Part shown: positions 34,356 through 41,945 of the stretch, in pieces | How the letters are laid out: each line of letters opens with the position of its first letter | Numbering within the stretch: position 1 is the first letter of the stretch | Source: Cloacibacterium caeni | GTDB lineage: Bacteria; Bacteroidota; Bacteroidia; Flavobacteriales; Weeksellaceae | Assembly: GCF_907163125.1 (NCBI RefSeq) | Contig: NZ_OU015319.1 | Location: 124,001 to 188,000, forward strand | Length of the DNA: 64,000 bases | Reading direction: 5' to 3' | Made by a program: the position numbers and the translations under genes | Notes under the pieces: generated by a model | Told to the model about the DNA's origin: nothing | Seen by the model: only the letters and a program-made list of their open reading frames with translations | The model's database searches: none

Positions 34356-34386
34356 CAAAATTACATATACATTGTAATTTTTACAA
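34356..34386 (-). promoter_or_regulatory. Promoter of the sigma-Cas12f operon
   Basis: On the minus strand TTG (34386-34384) and TAATTTTG (34363-34356) are spaced by 20 bases, a good Bacteroidota housekeeping promoter. Transcription would start just before a GCAATAG/CTATTGC hairpin (34325-34356) and the nested leader structure, leaving a leader of about 250 bases. Confidence 0.65.
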
Positions 34387-34404
34387 ATATAAACAAAATA
34401 ATTT

Positions 34405-34428
34405 AATTACGGTCGAACGACCGTAATT
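34405..34428. promoter_or_regulatory. 24-base palindrome between divergent genes
   Basis: AATTACGGTCG-AA-CGACCGTAATT is a perfect inverted repeat followed by a T run on the plus strand. It lies just behind the sigma operon promoter and 30 bases before the HTH gene, so it may be an operator for that regulator or a terminator-like hairpin. Confidence 0.6.
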
Positions 34429-34457
34429 TTTTATTCATAAAGCATTTCTTTTGTTAT

Positions 34458-34691
34458 ATGATTGACATAAACGAGAAAATCTGTACTTATATAACTAAAA
34501 ACTGGTTAATTCCATGGCTTAAAGAAAATAAGTCACAGAACTCATTTGCTAAAAATCATGATATTGAAGAAAGTACTGTAAGAAAGATTAAAAGTGATAC
34601 TACTTATAGAATTCCAGTTGAAACTCTTTATAAAATCTGTAAGGCAAGAAAAATTACTCTTGAACAGTTTTTTAAACTCATAAACGAATAG
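34458..34691 (+). CDS. Small helix-turn-helix protein
   Basis: This 77-residue protein has a Cro/C1-like HTH at about 25-70 (SQNSFAKNHDIEESTVRKIKS, PVETLYKICKARKITLEQFF). It is transcribed divergently from the sigma-Cas12f operon with a perfect 24-base palindrome between them. I infer a repressor that could control both directions. No enzymatic or membrane segment is present. Confidence 0.7.
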   Translation: MIDINEKICTYITKNWLIPWLKENKSQNSFAKNHDIEESTVRKIKSDTTYRIPVETLYKICKARKITLEQFFKLINE

Positions 34692-34731
34692 AATACCATT
34701 GGTTTTTGACTTTTTTATTAATTCTCCTTTT

Positions 34732-34757
34732 TATGGCATAGAATAATTTAGCTACAG
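34732..34757 (-). other. Truncated attC-like site at the left end of the cassette array
   Basis: On the minus strand CTGTAGCTAAA follows the stop of the membrane-protein gene and is complementary to the cassette start TTATCTACA at 35391-35398 except for two or three bases. It continues TTATTCTATGCCA, nearly the same as the site at 44664-44685. Confidence 0.5.
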
Positions 34758-34760
34758 TTT

Positions 34761-35384
34761 TTAATAGTATAATTTCGAATATGTTATTTCATATAGTTCT
34801 GAAATCTTCTTATTCCATTTCTCTTGAGTTTTTTCAGTTTTCCACATCGTCTTCTCATAATCAGATTTTTCGTATCCTTTTGGAAATGGATTCTCAGAAA
34901 TAAACTGCAATAACTCATCAAATTTATTGTAAACGTTATGATCTATTTTGTCACGATTATCTTTAATATAATTTAGATCGTTTAGAAATGTATTTCTTTT
35001 ATTTTCAGAAATTATAAAAGATGGTAATGTAAATGAGTTTTTTAGTTTTTTTTCCATCTCAATATTTTCGGTTTTAATTACTTTATTAGTTTTTGTGTCG
35101 ATTGTTTGTATAACTTTAATTGGCTGAATATATTCAATAACTTCTGTAATTTCGTACTTGTGAGTAAATTGCAATATTCTATTTAAATATTGATATTGTT
35201 CCTTTAATAGATCTTTTTGTAGTTCTACTTTCATTTCATAATCTTTATTTTGTTTGAAGAAAATTTGATTTACAAGGATTCCAATTAGTGCCCCGAAAAT
35301 AATTAATAAAAGCTCTTTAGAGAAGCTACTAATTTCAATTTTTTTTGAAGTATTTTCTATATTATGTTTGTTGTTTGTTGTCAT
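34761..35384 (-). CDS. Single-pass membrane protein, unknown (cassette 1)
   Basis: This 207-residue protein has one membrane helix at about 24-45 (LLLIIFGALIGILVNQIFF) and a long soluble, mostly helical C-terminal domain of about 155 residues. No family is recognised. It is the only gene of a cassette bounded by attC-like ends, read on the minus strand like the other cassettes. Small membrane-anchored proteins of this layout are common integron-type cargo and sometimes defence effectors, but nothing here proves a role. Confidence 0.6.
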   Translation of the reverse strand: MTTNNKHNIENTSKKIEISSFSKELLLIIFGALIGILVNQIFFKQNKDYEMKVELQKDLLKEQYQYLNRILQFTHKYEITEVIEYIQPIKVIQTIDTKTNKVIKTENIEMEKKLKNSFTLPSFIISENKRNTFLNDLNYIKDNRDKIDHNVYNKFDELLQFISENPFPKGYEKSDYEKTMWKTEKTQEKWNKKISELYEITYSKLYY

Positions 35385-35390
35385 AAAATT

Positions 35391-35668
35391 GTAGATAACG
35401 GTTTATGGCTTTGCGAAGATTTCACAGGAAGCCTTGCTTCCATGAGAAAATTTTGCAAAATGCTTTTTGAGTTAGCTCAGCGTTCGTTTTTTTGTTTTGT
35501 GAAGTTAATAAAAAAATCAATCTGTTTTTTGTAAAATATTTTGTCGATAAAAAAGCTCCCGAAGCGAGCCTGCCCAGAGCTAGCCAAAGAATAGAATCCT
35601 GAGCGAAGTCGAAGGGCAGTTTTCATCTCGTGTCCTTCGGACAAGACGAAAACTTAGTTATTATGCCC
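35391..35668 (-). other. attC-like recombination site A
   Basis: On the minus strand it starts with GGGCATAATAAC (end of cassette 2) and ends with CCGTTATCTAC (start of cassette 1). Near its right end lies an imperfect hairpin of about 24-base arms with GGAAGC/GCTTCC at the tip. Its middle holds a REP-like CCTTCGACTTCGCTCAGGA word. Confidence 0.55.
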
Positions 35669-35676
35669 AGTTTTTT

Positions 35677-36084
35677 TTATTTTATATAACAGAAAGATTG
35701 TGGTGCTCTTAAACCATATTTATTGAAAATATCAATAGGTTCTTTATAAATAACTAACTCAGATATTTCTATTGCATAACCTTTATCTTTGTTCATGAAA
35801 TACTCATTAAAAAAATCTAATGTTATACCTGATTTATTACTTGTCTGTCTCCAAAGTTCTTTGGGGTTATTTACTAGAATGTTTTTTATTTTGAATTCAC
35901 CTATCGCCTTTGAAATAGGTGAACTTGCATAAATAATGACAGTGTCTATATCTGCATTTTTAAAAATAGTTTTTCTGTATTCAAACTTTTTATTTCCTTT
36001 TTTAATTTCTTCAATAAATTTCGGCTTAATCGATAATAAAATCTTGTTTACTTTCGGTTTCGCTGATAATTTTGTTAAACTCAT
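35677..36084 (-). CDS. ASCH/PUA-like domain protein (cassette 2)
   Basis: This 135-residue protein matches the ASCH domain of the PUA superfamily: LLSIKPKFIEEIKKGNKKFEYRK at about 15-38 and IIYASSPISKAIGEFKI at about 50-66. ASCH proteins bind modified or unmodified RNA and nucleosides, and some cleave RNA. It overlaps the end of the PIN-GNAT fusion gene by 59 bases in another frame, so the two are tightly coupled. That suggests a partner, perhaps an antitoxin or RNA-recognition subunit of the PIN protein. Confidence 0.78.
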   Translation of the reverse strand: MSLTKLSAKPKVNKILLSIKPKFIEEIKKGNKKFEYRKTIFKNADIDTVIIYASSPISKAIGEFKIKNILVNNPKELWRQTSNKSGITLDFFNEYFMNKDKGYAIEISELVIYKEPIDIFNKYGLRAPQSFCYIK

Positions 36085-37546
36085 CTACACTAATTTTTTT
36101 TAATCCTCTCGGAGCGTCATCTATACTCTTAATTATATTTAAATCAATTAATTGTTTTAAATTTATTCTTTTTGGGAATGAATATGTATAAATGAAATTA
36201 ATCAAAAATGGTCTTGATTTCTCATTATAATTCCAAAATTCCCAAAGTTTATTTTCTTTCAAAACGCTACGATTTTTACATTTACTTTTAAACTCATCAA
36301 AGGTATTAAAATTGTGAATTACATCTTCTACAATTGCTAAAGTTGTTATTACACTTTTAAAGTATCCTCCTGTTCTATAAAAAATAATTAGATCATTTTT
36401 ATTTATATTTCTTTCAATTGATCTAGAAATATAAACTTTACTTAGCGCATTACTATGAGGTTTACTATCCTTGAAATTATGTATATTCTCATTATGCAAT
36501 ATAGAATCTGGTATCAGCTCAGTATGATATTCAGGATAAATTGGTACAAGGAAAATATTATTTTTTTTAAATAAAAAAGGATAGTTTTTTTTCGCGTTAT
36601 ATAAGTCTTTGTTTATTAAAGTTCTATTAAAGTTTTTTATATAAACTCTTTCCGTTCCATTTTTTATTCCATAAAACTCAAAGCCCCAATCTACAAGTAA
36701 ATTTATTAGCCTTACTTGTTCTTCTCTTTTATTAAAAATAGTAACATAAATTTCTTCTACTTTGTAGTTCAATGCGTTATCAATAATTATTTTGATAAAT
36801 CTTTCACCTAATCGCACGCCATTACTTACGACCTTAAAGGTGCCTATCTTAAGTCTTTTCTTGGGAGTAAATCTCGGTTCAATATTATTATAATCTTCAC
36901 TAGTATCTTCAAGTTTTAAATATAAAAATGATAATAATTTGTTATTTGTTTTGTTTTTTGTGATGTAAACAAAATCATTAGCCTTTTTATTAAACCATTT
37001 TTCAAATCCGATATAATCTTCTTTAAGTGAATCGAAAAAACTATCATTTAAGTCAACTTCACCCATTCGAACTTTTTCAACACTTAATACTTTGTAATCT
37101 ATTAAATCAGGATATTCAGTATATATATATTCTAAAAATGAATTGATAGTATACACTTTGTCAGCTATATTTAATAAGTCAGCTTTTATATGTATTTTTT
37201 TATCTTCAGATATTAACATATCAACACGACCATTAAATACTTCATTTAACAAATCCGTGTCAATAATATCATTTTGTGTTTTATCAATTTTGTTCGAAAC
37301 ATCTTTTACCTCTTGAGAAAGGGGTGCTTTTGTTTCAAGAATTTCATAACTATCTAATTTGATATTAAATGAATTCACAACATTTTTATTTTGATAGTTT
37401 TGAATCTCATTTACTGAAATTCTATGAATGCACTTCTGAATATTTAATTTATCTAACCATTTAAATAATATACCAATGTCTTGATTTGTTATCCGATTAG
37501 CTTCTCTATGGATAAGTATGTTAGTGTCTAATAAAGCTTTAATCAT
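36026..37546 (-). CDS. PIN nuclease - GNAT acetyltransferase - EVE/PUA-like fusion (cassette 2)
   Basis: This is a 506-residue three-domain protein. Residues 1-150 are a PIN-type RNase, with the first acidic motif ALLDTNILIHREAN and later acidic DTDLLNEVF and MLISEDKKI. Residues about 190-310 look like a GNAT acetyltransferase (FVYITKNKTNNKLLSFLYL, IGTFKVVSNGVRLGERFI, LLVDWGFEFYGIKNG). Residues about 365-450 resemble an EVE/ASCH-type RNA-binding domain (INKNDLIIFYRTGGYFKSV). It overlaps the preceding membrane-protein gene by four bases and the ASCH gene by 59. I infer a toxin or defence effector acting on tRNA or other RNA. Confidence 0.72.
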   Translation of the reverse strand: MIKALLDTNILIHREANRITNQDIGILFKWLDKLNIQKCIHRISVNEIQNYQNKNVVNSFNIKLDSYEILETKAPLSQEVKDVSNKIDKTQNDIIDTDLLNEVFNGRVDMLISEDKKIHIKADLLNIADKVYTINSFLEYIYTEYPDLIDYKVLSVEKVRMGEVDLNDSFFDSLKEDYIGFEKWFNKKANDFVYITKNKTNNKLLSFLYLKLEDTSEDYNNIEPRFTPKKRLKIGTFKVVSNGVRLGERFIKIIIDNALNYKVEEIYVTIFNKREEQVRLINLLVDWGFEFYGIKNGTERVYIKNFNRTLINKDLYNAKKNYPFLFKKNNIFLVPIYPEYHTELIPDSILHNENIHNFKDSKPHSNALSKVYISRSIERNINKNDLIIFYRTGGYFKSVITTLAIVEDVIHNFNTFDEFKSKCKNRSVLKENKLWEFWNYNEKSRPFLINFIYTYSFPKRINLKQLIDLNIIKSIDDAPRGLKKISVDEFNKIISETESKQDFIID

Positions 37547-38571
37547 CTTTTAAGTATATTTTTTGGGTTCCAGATATAGATAACTGAACCGACAACAATT
37601 AAAAATATAATTATTAATTCAATAGGAAGGCTTAATATATTATTTATGAATGAGTCATTGTGATTGTAAGATTTACCACGATATGAAGGTAAGAAAAACA
37701 AAAATGAGCAAATCAAATTTAGAATTAGTACAATTGATATTTGTTTTAAACCAAAATGTTCCTTTGTATAAATAGTAAAATAAGAATAAGTTGAATCCGA
37801 TTCTTGACTTTTACTAAAAACAACTAATAATTCCTTGTTTTCAATTTTTAGCTTATTAGCATTTATTAATTCTTTGAAATAATCTGTGAATGATTTATAC
37901 TCTAAATTTCTAATACTCTTAAGATGTTTGTCTTCATATGTGATTTCAAAGTTGTTTTGAACTATATTAAAATTATAACATGTACTAATTTCAGGATAAT
38001 GTAATTTTGCTATTTCTTGTAATAAATTTGAAGGAATATTTCGTTTTTCATTTATTTTAGTGTCATAAATTATAGTAGACTTTGCAATACCAGTTTTATG
38101 TATTGAAATATTAGATACGTTTGGCATAAAATAAAAACGTACATAAATGTTTTCATCTATACGCTCCTGATTAAAATGTGATAAATCAATTGAAAAGTTG
38201 ACTAAGCTTTGTGATGAATTTAAAATAACTGGTAAAATACATAGCTTTGTATCATTACTAAAACTGTGAACTACTCCAAATTCAGAGTTATTGTTTAAAT
38301 TTTTTTGTCCTTTAATTGATTCATTAAATATAAACCTGGCGTTTTCTTCTTTTTTAATTTCTTTAAATAAATCAGAACATTCTAATATCTTCCAAGGTGT
38401 ATACATTGAAAAATCAATACATGGGAAATTATTTAAACATTCTTTGTTTACATCTATACCAATCTCTATAATTGGTTTATTTGAACCAATTTCCCACGTG
38501 CAGATATGAAATCTATCAATTACGATATTATTTTGTTTACATAAAATTTGAAAAGATATAGTTTCTTCCAT
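37543..38571 (-). CDS. Protein with two C-terminal membrane helices, unknown (cassette 2)
   Basis: This 342-residue protein has a soluble N-terminal part of about 265 residues without recognised motifs. Two membrane helices follow near the C-terminus (ISIVLILNLICSFLFFLP and LPIELIIIFLIVVGSVIYIW). It is first in the three-gene cassette and overlaps the PIN-GNAT gene by four bases (ATGA), so it is probably part of the same system. Membrane-anchored partners next to RNA-acting enzymes are frequent in abortive-infection loci; this is inference from layout. Confidence 0.6.
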   Translation of the reverse strand: MEETISFQILCKQNNIVIDRFHICTWEIGSNKPIIEIGIDVNKECLNNFPCIDFSMYTPWKILECSDLFKEIKKEENARFIFNESIKGQKNLNNNSEFGVVHSFSNDTKLCILPVILNSSQSLVNFSIDLSHFNQERIDENIYVRFYFMPNVSNISIHKTGIAKSTIIYDTKINEKRNIPSNLLQEIAKLHYPEISTCYNFNIVQNNFEITYEDKHLKSIRNLEYKSFTDYFKELINANKLKIENKELLVVFSKSQESDSTYSYFTIYTKEHFGLKQISIVLILNLICSFLFFLPSYRGKSYNHNDSFINNILSLPIELIIIFLIVVGSVIYIWNPKNILKR

Positions 38572-38590
38572 ACAATTCTGTTAAAAATTA

Positions 38591-39343
38591 GGCATAACAA
38601 TTCTGCGGCTTTGTGAAGCTCCCTTTCAGGAAACTTTGCTTGAAAAAGGCTATTTTGCACAATCGCATGATATGCGAAGTCTTCGAAGCAGAAGATCCAT
38701 CCGTGGTTATAATCCTAATCTCCACTACCGTAAAATTTTATGGTAAATGTATTATAGATTTTAAGCTTCAATTGATTAGTTTTATACAAATTTAATAAAA
38801 TCAATGGATTATAAAATACGGTTTTATGTTTTTTTAATAAAAATAATATGCAAGACCTTGCACATTAGAAAATCCCCTGCTCTCCGAAGTTTGTAACTTC
38901 GGAGCGTGATAATAAAAATGTTCAACGTAATTTCAAATTTCTCAAATTTCTTAAAACCTTAATTCAAAACTCCCCAAAATTCCCCTCTTTCAGAGGGGTG
39001 GCATTCCTATGAAATAGGAATGACGGGGTGTTTAAAACAAAAAAATTCCAACACCGAATGAATCTTAAAAAAAACAAATATCCTAAAAATCGAAGAAGAG
39101 AATCCAAAGCAAAGTCGAAGGGCAACAATGTTTTTGCTAAAACAAGAGAAGAACTTTGCTTTTATAAAATATGTCTTTCCAAACATTAATAACTAATTTT
39201 AAGCACTCCAATTTTACGCATTTTGAATCTTAATTAAAAATAAACCTCTCTAAAATTGCTTCTAAAGAGGTCAAAATTTCATGTTTTTGAAAACTATTTT
39301 CTAAAAAAAAGGAGTTGTGCAACAGTTACCGATGTTATATGCC
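38591..39343 (-). other. attC-like region B with decayed DNA
   Basis: The right end has GTTATGCC (minus strand, 38591-38598) starting cassette 2, with an imperfect hairpin at 38610-38662 (TTGTG/CACAA). The left end has GGCATATAAC (39334-39343), the end core of cassette 3. GAGTTGTGCAACAG (39312-39325) is the inverted terminal word also found at 45387-45400. The 650 bases between hold no convincing gene, a REP-like word near 39,110 and short GC hairpins near 38,890 and 38,990. Confidence 0.5.
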
Positions 39344-39347
39344 GTTT

Positions 39348-39701
39348 TTATTCTTCGTTCAACTCTTTTTGGACTTTTTTTGGTAATCCAGCAACAATTA
39401 AATTATAAGAATCGATAATCCACTTTTTAAACTGTTCTGTTGTGATTTTTCCGTTTGTGCTTATGCTGTTCCAATGTTTTTTGTTCATATAATAACCGGG
39501 ATTTACTTCCTCAAATTGTTCTCGTAATTCAACCGCTTTTTCTGGGTCACATTTTACGTTTACAAGTTTAAAAGTTGTGATGTCGGTTGCACAAAACATT
39601 TTCCCTTTCACGGAAAACACAAGTGTTTTGTCGTCAAAAGGCAAGGATTCTTCCGCACCTTTCAACGACAAACAGAATGCTCTTAATTCTTCGATGTTCA
39701 T
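39348..39701 (-). CDS. MmcQ/YjbR family protein (cassette 3)
   Basis: This 117-residue protein fits the MmcQ/YjbR family (CyaY-like fold): LPFDDKTLVFSVKGKMFC, the conserved LKVNVKCDPE-like VNVKCDPEKA, then NPGYYMNKKHWNSI. Members are small DNA-binding-fold proteins without a settled function. It lies two bases after the VOC protein gene and is last in a three-gene set under an AraC regulator. Confidence 0.85.
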   Translation of the reverse strand: MNIEELRAFCLSLKGAEESLPFDDKTLVFSVKGKMFCATDITTFKLVNVKCDPEKAVELREQFEEVNPGYYMNKKHWNSISTNGKITTEQFKKWIIDSYNLIVAGLPKKVQKELNEE

Positions 39702-39703
39702 TT

Positions 39704-40126
39704 TTATTCGGCTTTTTCGGCAAATCCAAGAATATATCCATTAAGGTCTTTTAAATAAAATTCCTGCATTCCGTACCAAGTTGTTTTCAGCTCGGTTACT
39801 TTCAGATTTTTCGATTTCATTTCTTGATGAAATTCCTTAATTCCTTCAATGTCCATATAAAATGAAACGGATGCTCCGATTGGCAAACCTTGTGCAAAAA
39901 CAACATCTTCCTTGAATGTGTCGGTGCGTTGAAAAAAAATCTCCACATTGTCTTTTTGCATCATTGCATAGACATACTCTTTATTTTCAGCAAAGCCTTG
40001 TTCTATTGCGTCTTGTGTCGCTGGAACAGTCATTATCAATTTAAAACCGAAGTTTTCTGTATAATAAGCGACTGATTTTTTCACATCTGTTACTTCAAAA
40101 TTTGGGGTGAGTTTCGTAATCTTCAT
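39704..40126 (-). CDS. VOC/glyoxalase-bleomycin resistance family protein (cassette 3)
   Basis: This is a 140-residue protein of the vicinal oxygen chelate fold, with two beta-alpha-beta-beta-beta units: KLTPNFEVTDVKKSVAYYTENFGF and VSFYMDIEGIKEFHQEM, ending MQEFYLKDLNGYILGFAE. The motifs match the bleomycin-resistance/glyoxalase group, so metal-dependent catalysis or ligand sequestration is possible. ATG at 40124-40126 (MKITKLTPNF) is preferred over an upstream ATG because the fold begins there. Confidence 0.85.
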   Translation of the reverse strand: MKITKLTPNFEVTDVKKSVAYYTENFGFKLIMTVPATQDAIEQGFAENKEYVYAMMQKDNVEIFFQRTDTFKEDVVFAQGLPIGASVSFYMDIEGIKEFHQEMKSKNLKVTELKTTWYGMQEFYLKDLNGYILGFAEKAE

Positions 40127-40161
40127 TATAAATCTTTTTAGTTTATGATGCAAAATTACTC

Positions 40162-40899
40162 TTACTCTTTGGTTGCTAATTGTAAAAATCGGACGTTTTC
40201 GTTTTTGAATAATTTGCTTGGCGTTGTTCCTGTATATCTTTTGATTTCTTTGATGAAATGTGCTTGGTCAAAATAATTTTCGCTTGGGAAAAGATTGCCT
40301 TTAGAAATATCCTTGTAGGAAGAATTGCAACGAACAATATTTAAAAACGACTTCAAAGAAAATCCAAATTGTTGGTTGAAATAACGGTTTATTTGGCGAC
40401 TGCTCCAAAATACATTCTCCGAAAGCTGCTCAACGGATAAGTTTTGTTTGCTGTAAATCAGTTCAAAAAGTTTGAGTTTTCTGTTGTCGATTTCTTTTAA
40501 ATGTTTGATTGAATTTTCTAACCGATTAAAAATATCAAAAACAAATTTTTCAAATTCATCAGTTGTATAGATGTTTAGATTCCAAAATGTTTGTGGTAAA
40601 TTTTTGGTTGTGTTCAGAATAGATTTTATTTCCTGCTGAAATAAATATTCAGTTGCCAAAAGCTTGAAACGAACAGCAAATATTTTTGTTGATTTTGGAA
40701 TATTTACGTTAATAGGATTAGTCCAAACCCCTGTGAGTTTTACAAGGGTCAATTTGTTGTTTTCAAATTGGGCAATCAAGTCAAAATATCCGTCTGGAAT
40801 AATGGTATGCTCAAAATCAGTTTCAAAAGTTTCATATTCCCAAAAACTTTGAATGAAGTTCGTCAAAAATCCCTTCGGTGCTATTTCTCTGTATTTCAT
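40162..40899 (-). CDS. AraC-family transcriptional regulator (cassette 3)
   Basis: The 245-residue protein has a ligand-sensing N-terminal domain (about 1-140) starting MKYREIAPKGFLTNFIQSFWEYE, of the DUF6597 type. The AraC double HTH is at about 150-235 (SVEQLSENVFWSSRQINRYFN, FDQAHFIKEIKRYTGTTPSKL). It is the first gene of the cassette and probably controls the VOC and YjbR genes behind it. The inducer is unknown. Confidence 0.88.
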   Translation of the reverse strand: MKYREIAPKGFLTNFIQSFWEYETFETDFEHTIIPDGYFDLIAQFENNKLTLVKLTGVWTNPINVNIPKSTKIFAVRFKLLATEYLFQQEIKSILNTTKNLPQTFWNLNIYTTDEFEKFVFDIFNRLENSIKHLKEIDNRKLKLFELIYSKQNLSVEQLSENVFWSSRQINRYFNQQFGFSLKSFLNIVRCNSSYKDISKGNLFPSENYFDQAHFIKEIKRYTGTTPSKLFKNENVRFLQLATKE

Positions 40900-40920
40900 T
40901 GACGTAACGTTGCTCTAAAA

Positions 40921-41122
40921 TGGCATATAACGATCCGCGTGTTTGCGAAGGAGCGGGGTAGAAAGCAGTAAGTTTCAACTTTGCACCGACGTTAGCAAAA
41001 CCATTTTTTTATTTGCTAATTTACATTTTTTTGCAAATAAAAAATGGTTTTTGCGGTGAAAAAAGTACAAAAGTTCAGGTTTGAACTTAACCCGCTCTTT
41101 CGCAAACACGATGTTGTAGGCA
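40921..41122 (-). other. attC-like recombination site C
   Basis: This is the best-preserved site. Arms GTGTTTGCGAAGGAGCGGG (40939-40957) and CCCGCTCTTTCGCAAACAC (41091-41109) pair in 18 of 19 positions. The outer cores read TGCCTACAAC (end of cassette 4, minus strand) and GTTATATGCC (start of cassette 3). A second internal hairpin has arms of about 19 bases, with AAAACCATTTTTTTATTTGC at 40997-41016. Confidence 0.65.
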
Positions 41123-41126
41123 GTTT

Positions 41127-41945
41127 TTATTTCTCAATCGTTCTTTTTGCCCTTTTAATTATTTTTTCTGTTTCTTTTGTGGGCGATTCTTTTTGCCATT
41201 TTTTGCAGAGTTCAATTACGAAATCGGGTCGGGATTTACTTGCATCATTGAGCCAATTCCCAACGCTGTCTTGAACATATTTTGAAGTGTCGGATTTTAA
41301 GTTTTCCAGAATGGGCAAAGCGATTTCAGGTGTTTCTTTCAGTTGGTCAATGTGTTTGCACCAAACGCCTCTTGGTCTTGTTGCTTCGGTGGTAAATCGT
41401 CTGATATTTTCATCTTCATTTTTTGTCCAATCTGTTAGAAACTCAATCGATACTTCAAGATTTTTTTCAATTTCGAGGCGTAAAGCCATCCAAACTATTT
41501 CCCGAACACCAAAATGAGTGTCGGCAATCAAAGGTTTTGCTTGGTTTAGCTTTTCTTGAATTTCTAATTTTTCATTCAGCGAAATTAAATACGGAGCATA
41601 ACAACGAATAGAATCGGACGGATGATTGCTTAAACTATCTAAGATTTTTTCAAACTCTTTTTTGTCTTTCAATTCTTTGTAAAGCATTTCGCCAACAACT
41701 TTTATGGTGTTCATTGTTGAAGATTTTTTCTGCTTTTGGATTTCGCCCAAAACCTTTTCTATGACTGAATTTGAAATTCCCAATTCCGAAAAATTGGTTT
41801 TGATGAGTTGAATATGATTTACAGCCAACCATTCCGTTAAATTCACGGTTTCTATTTTTCCGCTATTCAATAATTCCAAAACTTCGGTTGGAATATTCTC
41901 TGCCTTTAAAGCTCCTTTTCTGTTTAAAATCTGCGGTTCTACCAT
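41127..41945 (-). CDS. HEAT-repeat DNA alkylation repair-like protein (cassette 4)
   Basis: This 272-residue all-helical protein resembles AlkC/AlkD-type HEAT-repeat glycosylases: SDSIRCYAPYLISL, FGVREIVWMALR, DENIRRFTTEATRPRGVWCKH and KYVQDSVGNWLNDASKSRPDF. AlkD-like enzymes remove alkylated bases by backbone recognition. The TEATRPRGVWC segment is typical of this group. It overlaps the azoreductase gene by seven bases, so the two form an operon. Substrate specificity cannot be inferred. Confidence 0.8.
   Translation of the reverse strand: MVEPQILNRKGALKAENIPTEVLELLNSGKIETVNLTEWLAVNHIQLIKTNFSELGISNSVIEKVLGEIQKQKKSSTMNTIKVVGEMLYKELKDKKEFEKILDSLSNHPSDSIRCYAPYLISLNEKLEIQEKLNQAKPLIADTHFGVREIVWMALRLEIEKNLEVSIEFLTDWTKNEDENIRRFTTEATRPRGVWCKHIDQLKETPEIALPILENLKSDTSKYVQDSVGNWLNDASKSRPDFVIELCKKWQKESPTKETEKIIKRAKRTIEK

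Noticed and set aside
32071-34386. A CRISPR array near the Cas12f-like gene
   Set aside because: No regularly spaced direct repeats with spacers are present; only one guide-like tail is visible, and no cas1 or cas2.
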